DNA of 5,948 nucleotides from an uncultured Verrucomicrobia subdivision 3 bacterium (lineage in GTDB: Bacteria; Verrucomicrobiota; Verrucomicrobiia; Limisphaerales; UBA11358). The DNA is taken from positions 1 to 5,948 of the forward strand of contig CAIOUK010000251.1 in NCBI GenBank assembly GCA_903861445.1, written 5' to 3'. Below the pieces are notes generated by a model that was given only the letters and a program-made list of their open reading frames with translations, was not told the DNA's origin and made no database searches. Each line of letters begins with the position of its first letter. Position 1 is the stretch's first letter. A program made the translations under genes and the position numbers. This document shows, in pieces, positions 1 through 5,563 of the stretch.

Positions 1-63
1 ACCGCCCTGCAAAACGGCACCAACACGGTTTATCAGCCGGCCTTCAACTTCAGCGGCAACTGA
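1..63 (+). CDS. C-terminal end of an unidentified protein (partial)
   Basis: Frame 1 is open from the left edge to a TGA at 61-63 and gives 20 residues ending in QPAFNFSGN. The gene begins outside the window. The fragment is rich in Asn, Thr and Gly with a few aromatics, a composition common in exported or surface proteins, but it is too short to assign a family. The main reason to call it real is the strong + strand intrinsic terminator that begins about 20 bp after the stop. No function is proposed. Confidence 0.55.
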   Translation, partial: TALQNGTNTVYQPAFNFSGN

Positions 64-82
64 TTTAAGTTTTCCGATTCGC

Positions 83-114
83 AACGAGGCCATCGCAAGA
101 TGGCCTCGTTTTTT
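83..114 (+). terminator. Intrinsic terminator of the upstream + strand gene
   Basis: A perfect 12-bp stem (83-94 pairing with 99-110) closes a GCAA tetraloop (95-98). It is followed by a run of T from 109 to 114. This is a textbook Rho-independent terminator for the gene ending at 63. On the minus strand the hairpin lies just past the tadA stop, but no T-tract follows it there, so its use as a tadA terminator is uncertain. Confidence 0.9.
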
Positions 115-616
115 ATTTGTCCGAACTTCCGCCGGTCTTCTTCGCCGCGCGCGGTCCGGCGACAAAGCTTTTCAGCAGGTCGCGGCATTCCTCCAACCGC
201 ACGCCGGCGGTGATTTCGCAGCGGTGGTTGAGCGTCGGGAATTGCAGCAGGTTCAGCGCGCCGCCCGCCGCGCCGCCCTTCGCATCGCCCGCGCCGAACA
301 CCACGCGCGCCAGCCGCGTGTGGACGACCGCGCCGGCGCACATCGGGCACGGCTCCTTGGTGACGTAAAGCGTGCAATCCGTCAGCCGCCAGTCGCCCAC
401 GGCATTTTCCGCCTGCGTAAGCGCGAGCATCTCCGCGTGAGCGGTGGCGTCCTTTAACGTCTCCACTTGGTTGAATGCCCGCGCGATGATGCGGCCTTCG
501 CGCACGATGACCGCGCCGACGGGCACTTCCTCGCGTTCGTAAGCCCTGGCCGCCTGACGCAAAGCTTCACCCATAAAATAATCGTCGCTGTGTAAATCAA
601 TAATCGAGTCACTCAT
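113..616 (-). CDS. tadA: tRNA-specific adenosine deaminase TadA
   Basis: This 167-residue protein belongs to the cytidine/deoxycytidylate deaminase fold and most resembles TadA, which converts the wobble adenosine (A34) of tRNA-Arg(ACG) to inosine in the cytoplasm. The zinc and catalytic motifs are intact: TAHAE with H60 and proton-shuttling E62, and PCPMC with C90 and C93. Other TadA-like features are EVPVGAVIV (30-38), the FNQVETLKDATAHAEM segment, and GDAKGGAAGGALNLL after the second motif. Length matches the family. The ATG at 616 is chosen over an upstream in-frame start at 706 because a near-perfect Shine-Dalgarno (GGAGGAG, 622-628) precedes it by 5 nt and because the DYFMGEALRQA helix sits close behind it. 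Its ATG overlaps the NUDIX gene's stop as ATGA, implying translational coupling. The last residues (KKTGGSSDK) form a polar tail whose TAA lies in the T-tract of the opposing terminator. A guanine deaminase is less likely given the TAHAE/PCPMC context. Confidence 0.93.
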   Translation of the reverse strand: MSDSIIDLHSDDYFMGEALRQAARAYEREEVPVGAVIVREGRIIARAFNQVETLKDATAHAEMLALTQAENAVGDWRLTDCTLYVTKEPCPMCAGAVVHTRLARVVFGAGDAKGGAAGGALNLLQFPTLNHRCEITAGVRLEECRDLLKSFVAGPRAAKKTGGSSDK

Positions 617-1104
617 TTTGTCTCCTCCAAAGTCCAATCGTTGCGACCATCGGCATGGCAATGGCAATGCGCCGCAAAAAAACCGTCGCGAAATTGCCAG
701 AACCACGGCCAGATCTGCTCGCGGTCAGTCTGCGGAATTTTCAGCGCGGCGATTTTTTTGCGCGGGAAGAATTCAAAGCGACCTTCGCTCATCGGCGGCG
801 GCAGCGCATTTAATTTCTTTTTTACCTCGAACAAGAACATTAACCAGTGCGTCTGGCCCTGATAACCGTGTTCGCTGATGAGGCCAGTCAGATGTAAATC
901 CGACGGCGCAAGTTTTAAGCCAATTTCCTCGTGCGCCTCGCGCGCGGCGCAGGCGTAGGGCGATTCGCCGGTGTCCATTTTGAGTTTTCCGCCGCACGGA
1001 CTCCAGAAGCCACGATTTGGTTCCTGCGCGCGTTCGAGCAGCAAGATTTCGTCGCGCTCGTTAAAAACGTAGAGCAGCGCAGCGATTTTGTAGGGCAAAG
1101 CCAT
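613..1104 (-). CDS. NUDIX hydrolase (MutT-like)
   Basis: A 163-residue NUDIX-fold protein expected to hydrolyse a nucleoside diphosphate linked to another moiety; the substrate cannot be read from the sequence. The Nudix box spans about residues 38-63: GGK (38-40), GE (46-47), then REAHEEIGL (55-63), with the metal-binding glutamates E56, E59 and E60. The box carries two extra residues (KMDT) between its glycine and first glutamate, seen in some MutT-like proteins. The N-terminal beta strands (KIAALLYVFNERDEILLLERA) and GFWSPCGGK are typical. The C-terminus contains an alternating HCHCH run followed by ADGRNDW, of unknown meaning. I take the ATG at 1104; an in-frame TTG two codons upstream (1110) is possible and neither has a clear ribosome site. 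The gene is first of a two-gene unit with tadA (ATGA overlap at 613-616). A house-cleaning or 8-oxo-nucleotide role is possible but not shown. Confidence 0.88.
   Translation of the reverse strand: MALPYKIAALLYVFNERDEILLLERAQEPNRGFWSPCGGKLKMDTGESPYACAAREAHEEIGLKLAPSDLHLTGLISEHGYQGQTHWLMFLFEVKKKLNALPPPMSEGRFEFFPRKKIAALKIPQTDREQIWPWFWQFRDGFFAAHCHCHADGRNDWTLEETK
622..628 (-). promoter_or_regulatory. Ribosome binding site of tadA
   Basis: On the minus strand GGAGGAG lies 5 nt before the ATG at 616-614. It is the strongest Shine-Dalgarno in the window and sits inside the last codons of the NUDIX gene. It decides the tadA start and fits re-initiation by ribosomes finishing the upstream gene. Confidence 0.85.
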
Positions 1105-1113
1105 CGCCAATCA

Positions 1114-1203
1114 TTAACCGCGAAATACACGAAATACGCGAACAAATTTTTGAGCGCAGTCAGCCTGATTTCTTTTCGTGTATTTCGCGTATTTCGCGGT
1201 TAA
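1114..1203. repeat. Imperfect inverted-repeat element (MITE/REP-like)
   Basis: Two 29-nt arms (1114-1142 and 1175-1203) are inverted copies with 27 of 29 positions matching, separated by 32 nt. The outer ends are TTAACCGCG and its complement CGCGGTTAA. Each arm is itself built of a 9-nt tandem unit of the type CGCGAAATA/CACGAAATA. The two mismatches are reciprocal: A then G in one arm, G then A in the other, so the third-unit order differs. The element occupies most of the space between the divergent NUDIX and leuB genes. It has no coding capacity. It resembles the short non-autonomous palindromic repeats dispersed in many environmental bacterial genomes; copy number cannot be seen here. Confidence 0.75.
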
Positions 1204-1220
1204 ACTTTCCGACCAATTTT

Positions 1221-2327
1221 ATGAAAACTTACAACATCGCAGCGCTCGCCGGCGACGGCATCGGCAACGAAGTCATGCGCGAGGCCATCAAGGTTTTGCG
1301 CGCCACGGAAAAAAAATTCGGCTTTCAACTCAACATCACCGAAGCGCCAGTCGGTTGGGCGGGCATTGACGCGGCCGGAAAAGCGTTACCTGACGCGACG
1401 CTCGCGCTCTGCAAAAAATCCGATTCCATTTTGTTCGGCTCCGTCGGTTTGCCAGATCGCGATCCGACGATTCCAAAGGAAGAACGTCCTGAACGCGCCG
1501 CGCTGCTGCGGTTGCGAAAAGAATTTGGTTTGTTCGCCAATTTGCGGCCGGTGAAATTGCCGAAAGTTTTGGCGCACGCGTGTCCGCTCGCGAAGGAACG
1601 GCAGGGCGACGGCATTGATATTTTGGTCGTGCGCGAGCTGACCGGCGGAATGTATTTCGGCCAGCCGAAAAAAACCGAAGACATCGGTGGCGGCAATTTT
1701 CGCGCAATAGATACAATGGTTTATACGACTCCTGAAATCGAGCGCATCGCGCACGTCGCGTTCAAGGCCGCGCAGTTGCGGCGCAAGAAATTGACGAGCA
1801 TTGACAAGGCAAACGTGCTGGAGAACGGCATTCTGTGGCGCGAAGTCGTGACGCGCGTCGGCAAAAATTATCCCGACGTGGCGCTGGATCATATGTTCGT
1901 GGATAACGGCGCGATGCAGCTCATGCTCAAGCCCACGCAGTTCGACGTGATGCTCTGCGAAAATATGTTCGGCGATATTTTGAGCGACGAGGCGGCGGCG
2001 CTCGGCGGTTCGCTGGGAATGTTGCCGAGCGCAAGTCTTGGTGCGACGAACGGCAATCAAACTTTCGGTTTTTACGAGCCAGCGGGCGGCACTGCGCCGG
2101 ACATCGCCGGAAAAAATCTGGCGAATCCCATCGCGCAAATTCTTTCGAGCGCGATGATGTTGCGGCAGAGTTTTGGTTTGAACGACGCGGCGGTGGCAAT
2201 CGAAAACGCCGTGACCACGGCCATTAATGCGGGCAACCGCACCGGCGACATTTACAATCCGATTGAGACGAATGCGAAACGCGTCGGCACGACGCAGATG
2301 GGCGATGCGATTGCAGCGGCGGTGTAA
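1221..2327 (+). CDS. leuB: 3-isopropylmalate dehydrogenase LeuB
   Basis: This cytoplasmic NAD-dependent enzyme oxidises and decarboxylates (2R,3S)-3-isopropylmalate to 2-ketoisocaproate, the third step of leucine synthesis. The 368 residues match the family's length. Substrate-binding residues are visible: R99 and R109 in the LRKEFGLFANLRP stretch, R138 in VVRELTGGMYFG, Y145, K196 in SIDKANVL, and the metal-binding aspartates D228 (FVDNGAMQ), D252 and D256 (MFGDILSDEAA). The NAD-binding loop YEPAGGTAPDIAGKNLANP (284-302) is the E. coli-type 'EPAGG' variant rather than 'EPVHG', and FANLRP argues for LeuB over isocitrate or tartrate dehydrogenase. ATG at 1221 gives the usual N-terminus (IAALAGDGIGNEVM). 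No Shine-Dalgarno is evident upstream (only gaccaatttt), and no leuCD lie beside it in the window. The gene is divergent from the NUDIX gene across the inverted repeat and ends in its own terminator, so it looks monocistronic. Confidence 0.96.
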   Translation: MKTYNIAALAGDGIGNEVMREAIKVLRATEKKFGFQLNITEAPVGWAGIDAAGKALPDATLALCKKSDSILFGSVGLPDRDPTIPKEERPERAALLRLRKEFGLFANLRPVKLPKVLAHACPLAKERQGDGIDILVVRELTGGMYFGQPKKTEDIGGGNFRAIDTMVYTTPEIERIAHVAFKAAQLRRKKLTSIDKANVLENGILWREVVTRVGKNYPDVALDHMFVDNGAMQLMLKPTQFDVMLCENMFGDILSDEAAALGGSLGMLPSASLGATNGNQTFGFYEPAGGTAPDIAGKNLANPIAQILSSAMMLRQSFGLNDAAVAIENAVTTAINAGNRTGDIYNPIETNAKRVGTTQMGDAIAAAV

Positions 2328-2347
2328 ATTTAAAATTCAGCTTCATG

Positions 2348-2378
2348 AAGAGCGGCCATCATCGGCCGCTCTTTTTTT
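2348..2378 (+). terminator. Intrinsic terminator of leuB
   Basis: A perfect 10-bp stem (2348-2357 with 2364-2373) has the core GAGCGGCC/GGCCGCTC and a 6-nt loop. It runs into seven T's (2372-2378). It begins 20 bp after the leuB stop. The converging prepilin-like gene uses the end of this T-tract as its TAA stop codon. Confidence 0.92.
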
Positions 2379-3126
2379 ATGGGAAAGTATTCCAAACCAA
2401 TTCGGGATTGTTGGTGACGCCGCTGCCGGTGCCGTTCCAATAGGCAGTTTTTGTGAACCACTTGGCATGGCCATCAAGGAAGGAAAAGTTCGCCCCGACA
2501 TTATGCAGATTGGTGACCGAGTTGCCGTCACCCAGCGCTGGCTTCTGCTCGTTGTCGAACAACCAAACCACTGTGACGGGCGCAGCCGGAATGGCAGATA
2601 GTTTGATTTTTGGATGATCGTTAGTTCCGGTGCCATTGAAACCTTGGTTTAGCGTGTAATGAAACAGATTAATGCCATTGCTACGCCGCGTATTGCCCGG
2701 ACAGATCCAAACGGAATTTTCTGGTTCAATAATTGCGTTGGTGTGCCATGGCATATCTGCATAACGGGGCAACTTTAATTCTAAAGGTAATTGCACATAC
2801 CAGCCGCTATTCGTATCGGAAGCCGTGGGATTAGCCACACCTTCCGGCGGCAGAAAGTCATCATGATCCGCCACGTAAAGATGTGTCGCCAGACTCCACT
2901 GTTTAAGATTATTCAAACAGACTATAGCCTTGGCCGATGCCTTGGTCTTGCTCAAAGCCGGCAACAGCAGCGCTGCCAGAATCGCGATGATGGCGATGAC
3001 CACCAACAGTTCGATCAGCGTGAAGGCGCGACGGAAATCAGGCGCTTGGCGGCGGCAACTTTCGCCAAATGCCTTATTCCACCGCCGGATCCAGCCGCTT
3101 ATCCGTGATGAGATATTTGCGGACAT
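2377..3126 (-). CDS. Prepilin-like protein with H-X9-DG domain (type II pseudopilin-like)
   Basis: The 249-residue product has a type IV prepilin/type II secretion pseudopilin N-terminus. After a basic 34-residue leader ending RRA comes FTLIELLVVIAIIAILAALLLPAL, a single hydrophobic helix with F35 as the likely first mature residue and the conserved Glu at mature position 5 (E39). Prepilin peptidase would cut after A34, where most prepilins have Gly. The rest is a periplasmic/extracellular domain (CLNNLKQWSLATHLYVADHDDFLPPEG, WICPGN) ending in the H-X9-DG signature, H208 with DG at 218-219, followed by HAKWF. Such proteins are greatly expanded in Verrucomicrobia and Planctomycetes, and their individual roles are mostly unknown. 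The start is uncertain: ATG 3126 is the most downstream in-frame ATG (others: ATG 3141, GTG 3177), has no clear ribosome site, and overlaps the end of hldD by 53 bp. Base composition appears less GC-rich than its neighbours. Confidence 0.88.
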   Translation of the reverse strand: MSANISSRISGWIRRWNKAFGESCRRQAPDFRRAFTLIELLVVIAIIAILAALLLPALSKTKASAKAIVCLNNLKQWSLATHLYVADHDDFLPPEGVANPTASDTNSGWYVQLPLELKLPRYADMPWHTNAIIEPENSVWICPGNTRRSNGINLFHYTLNQGFNGTGTNDHPKIKLSAIPAAPVTVVWLFDNEQKPALGDGNSVTNLHNVGANFSFLDGHAKWFTKTAYWNGTGSGVTNNPELVWNTFP

Positions 3127-4081
3127 AATCGAACACGGCATTTTCCAGCGACATGACGGGTGCCGCGTAACCGGCACCGCGCAGGCGCAGCAGATTAGCC
3201 TGCGTGAAGTATTGATACTTGTCGCGAATCGTTTCGGGCATCGCGATGAACTTGATGGCGGGCTTCTTTTTCAGCGCGGTAAACACGGCGTTCGACAAAT
3301 CAATCCAAGTCCGTGCATGACCGGAGCCGATGTTGAAAAGGCCGTTTGCGCGCGGCGTCGCGGCGAGATGCAACGTCATCGCCACGCAATCTTTGACGTA
3401 AAGAAAATCACGCTTTTGCTCGCCATCCTTGAATTCCGGCTTATAGCTTTTGAATAACTGGATGACGCCCTTGCCCTGCACCTGCGCGAAACTTTTGTGG
3501 ACGAGCGAACGCATATCGCCCTTGTGATCCTCGTTCGGGCCGAAAACATTGAAATATTTAAGGCCGCAAATCTTGTTCAGGAAACCGCCGCGCTTGGCGT
3601 GCAGGTCGAACAGGTGCTTCGAGTAGCCATACATATTCAGCGGGCGCAACGTGTCGAGCAGCAGCTCGTTGTCTTCCATGCCCTGCGCGCCGTCGCCGTA
3701 AGTCGCGGCGGACGACGCATAGACGAACCGCGCTTTGTTCGTGAGCGACCAAGTGGCGAGGTCGCGGGTGAACTCGTAATTATTTTTGATGAGATACGTC
3801 GCATCTTTTTCCGTCGTGGCCGAACACGCGCCCAAGTGGAGAACCAAATCAAATTTACCCAGCGCGCCGCTTTGCAAACGCGGCAGCAAATCAGCGGCTT
3901 CGACGTAATCGGCAAAACGCAGCGGCGTGAGGTTGCGCCATTTATCGTTCGTGCCAAGGAGGTCGCAGACGACGATGTTGTCGCAACCGCGCCGGTTCAG
4001 CGCCCAAACCAGCGCGCTGCCAATGAAGCCTGCGCCGCCCGTGACCAAAACGCGCGCGTCGGAGAAATCAGTTGGTTTCAT
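3074..4081 (-). CDS. hldD: ADP-L-glycero-D-manno-heptose 6-epimerase HldD
   Basis: A short-chain dehydrogenase/reductase-fold sugar-nucleotide epimerase that converts ADP-D-glycero-D-manno-heptose to the L-glycero form, supplying heptose for the LPS inner core. The Rossmann motif GGAGFIG (G15, G18, G21) is followed by an acidic residue at the end of the second strand (D40). The catalytic set is present: S123/S124 in YASSAATYG and Y151-K155 in YGYSK. HldD-specific segments are GACSATTEKDATYLIKNNY, YFNVFGPNEDHKGDMRS, KRDFLYVKDC and DKYQYFTQANLLRLRGAGY. At 335 residues it is slightly longer than E. coli HldD because of small extensions at both ends. ATG 4081 is preceded by GAAGGA with a tight 2-nt gap. 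It lies 112 bp downstream of the GT26-STAS gene on the same strand, and its last 53 bp overlap the prepilin-like gene. Presence of hldD implies a heptose-containing LPS, so a diderm envelope. Confidence 0.93.
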   Translation of the reverse strand: MKPTDFSDARVLVTGGAGFIGSALVWALNRRGCDNIVVCDLLGTNDKWRNLTPLRFADYVEAADLLPRLQSGALGKFDLVLHLGACSATTEKDATYLIKNNYEFTRDLATWSLTNKARFVYASSAATYGDGAQGMEDNELLLDTLRPLNMYGYSKHLFDLHAKRGGFLNKICGLKYFNVFGPNEDHKGDMRSLVHKSFAQVQGKGVIQLFKSYKPEFKDGEQKRDFLYVKDCVAMTLHLAATPRANGLFNIGSGHARTWIDLSNAVFTALKKKPAIKFIAMPETIRDKYQYFTQANLLRLRGAGYAAPVMSLENAVFDYVRKYLITDKRLDPAVE

Positions 4082-4154
4082 TTTCCTTCACGATACGGAT
4101 GCGGTGGGGATTGCCAATCTCAAACTGATAAATTCCTTCGCCGGCACCGCCCAT
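4068..4154 (-). CDS. Possible 28-residue small protein (tentative)
   Basis: In the gap between the GT26-STAS gene and hldD, the same frame that ends GT26-STAS reopens after its TGA. From ATG 4154 it encodes 28 residues ending GNPHRIRIVKENETN, with a TGA 11 nt inside hldD. A GTG at 4166 would give 32 residues. The stretch FEIGNPHRIRIVKE looks like ordinary protein and uses plausible codons, but there is no ribosome site before the ATG. It could be a short coupled ORF, a remnant of a gene tail, or chance. No function is suggested. Confidence 0.2.
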   Translation of the reverse strand: MGGAGEGIYQFEIGNPHRIRIVKENETN

Positions 4155-4193
4155 CGCACCGCACACCGGGCGGCAAGGAATGCCAAACGCCGT

Positions 4194-5501
4194 TCAATCC
4201 CCTTCGCCCAGCAGGTATTTTTCCAGCCGCGTGTGCTGCAGCGTGTTCCGGACGGAGGCGATGGGGTTAACATATTTTAGCGTGATATCGCGCCGCGTGA
4301 GATTTTTTTTGAAGCGCAGCATCAAGCCGATGCCCGTGCTGTCCACAAAACTTACGCGCGACAAATCAATCATCACTGTCATGCCCGGCGAAATCTGGGA
4401 TAGTTCCGCCTCGGTGCCCACGCCCAAATCCACCGCGTTCAGCGCGGTCACCTCGCCGCTCCAGCGGATTTGCAATTCCTTTTCCTGCACGCCGCTGGTC
4501 ACGACTGGTGCATTCACGCTGCTTTCCAACAGAATGCGCGCCCCCGCCACGCTGGCCTGAATAGTGAAGAATTCGTCCAGCTTCATCAGTTTTAACGCGG
4601 CCTCGATGGGCGGGCGCGGCGCGACAAGAAATAATTGATGCCCCAACTCGCGCGCGCGTTTACGCAGGCGGATGAGCACGCCCATGCCGGTGCTGTCCAC
4701 CAACGTCGTATCACTCAAATCAAACATCACATGACCGTTCTCCACCGCGCGCAGCCATTCGGCGCGGAAGATCTGCGCCTCTGTCAGGCCAAGCCGTTCC
4801 GGCACCCGGATGACAAAATTACCGAAGGGATCCGGCGTGATATTAGCCTCGGCCCGGGTCGCGGCGGATTTTTTGGCGCGCAACTCCCACCATTGCCGCA
4901 GCGCCGCGCCGGCAAATTTTCCCAGCCGCACGGTTCCGCGCGCCGGCTGCGAACCCGAAGTGCCGGTCAAAAAATTAAACGTAGTTCCCGCCCCGAGCAC
5001 GAAGGGCACGCCGGCCTCGCGGTAATTCATGTTGATCCACTTTTCCTGTTTGGGCGAGCCGAACGCCACCAGCAAAATATCCGGCTTGGCTTCGCGTAAG
5101 CGGCGCAGAATCTCCGCGTGATCCATTTCCAGCAATGGCTGGGCGGGTGGTGAATACACACCGACCAGTTGTAATTTCGGATTTCGGCTCCGCATTTTTT
5201 CCGCGACGGCGTCCGCCGCGTCCGTGCCACCCAGAAAAAAAACGCGCCAGTTTTTTTGTTCCGCGCGCGCGAGCAATTGCGGAATCAGGTGCGCGTCAAA
5301 CAGGATGCGCCGCAATTCCACATCCTCCTGCGCCCGCAGCAAAAAATTCACACCCACCGTCGTTGCGTAATGCGGCCGGCCTGACGCCACCATTTCGTCC
5401 ACCAGCGCAAGGGTGTCGGCCAGTGTCACGCAGTCGAACGGCACGCCAAGAATCGCGATGGCGGCGCGTTCACTCTTGGGGTTGGGCGTTGGTTCAGTCA
5501 T
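4194..5501 (-). CDS. WecG/TagA/CpsF-type (GT26) glycosyltransferase-like protein fused to two STAS domains
   Basis: A 435-residue fusion. Residues about 16-205 resemble the WecG/TagA/CpsF family, which adds an N-acetyl-aminosugar to an undecaprenyl-diphosphate-linked sugar at the inner membrane face: ILGVPFDCVTL (17-27), TTVGVNFLLRAQEDVELRR (47-65), WRVFFLGGT (85-93), PDILLVAFGSPKQEKWI (140-156) and GAGTTFNFLTG (170-180). Two features are wrong for an active enzyme. The segment that should link DAHL (69-72) to IPQLLARAEQ (73 on), normally about 28 residues with the catalytic-Asp motif (L-P-D-G type) and the ERVAGSD-like loop, is absent. The RAP-x-WM basic motif after the FLxG stretch is also missing, replaced by SGSQPARGTVRLGKF. 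Two STAS domains follow (about 226-325 and 337-433), each with DSTG and the phosphorylatable serine (S270, S388), as in anti-anti-sigma factors of partner-switching systems. ATG 5501 gives the normal family N-terminus but lacks a clear ribosome site. It lies 62 bp after a response regulator and before hldD, suggesting envelope polysaccharide regulation. The gene boundaries are sure; enzymatic activity is doubtful. Confidence 0.88.
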   Translation of the reverse strand: MTEPTPNPKSERAAIAILGVPFDCVTLADTLALVDEMVASGRPHYATTVGVNFLLRAQEDVELRRILFDAHLIPQLLARAEQKNWRVFFLGGTDAADAVAEKMRSRNPKLQLVGVYSPPAQPLLEMDHAEILRRLREAKPDILLVAFGSPKQEKWINMNYREAGVPFVLGAGTTFNFLTGTSGSQPARGTVRLGKFAGAALRQWWELRAKKSAATRAEANITPDPFGNFVIRVPERLGLTEAQIFRAEWLRAVENGHVMFDLSDTTLVDSTGMGVLIRLRKRARELGHQLFLVAPRPPIEAALKLMKLDEFFTIQASVAGARILLESSVNAPVVTSGVQEKELQIRWSGEVTALNAVDLGVGTEAELSQISPGMTVMIDLSRVSFVDSTGIGLMLRFKKNLTRRDITLKYVNPIASVRNTLQHTRLEKYLLGEGD

Positions 5502-5563
5502 GGGGCTTAATGATTTTTAGCACCGCGCTGTAAAAACTCCAAGCACGGAAAACCAACAAACAC

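Noticed and set aside
113..706. Longer tadA starting at 706
   Set aside because: The extra 30 residues overlap the NUDIX coding region and do not look like TadA, while a strong ribosome site precedes the ATG at 616.
931..1203. 90-codon + strand frame ending in FRVFRVFRG
   Set aside because: It crosses the NUDIX gene antisense and ends in the inverted repeat; the periodic tail is only the translated 9-nt repeat.
1114..1203. CRISPR-like array
   Set aside because: There are only two arms, in inverted rather than direct orientation, with a single 32-nt interval and 9-nt internal units. No cas gene is nearby.
1386..2138. 250-codon open frame on the minus strand inside leuB
   Set aside because: It lies fully antisense to an unambiguous leuB, has Arg/His/Ala-rich composition typical of GC-rich shadow frames, and shows no recognisable domain.
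2341..2350. Perfect 10-bp palindrome CTTCATGAAG before the leuB terminator
   Set aside because: Too short to be meaningful alone, located after the leuB stop, and partly overlapping the terminator stem. Probably chance.
3497..4270. 257-codon open frame on the + strand opposite hldD and the following gap
   Set aside because: It is antisense to hldD with all HldD motifs intact; the composition (Arg, Gln, Val runs) is that of a shadow frame and no ribosome site or motif is seen.
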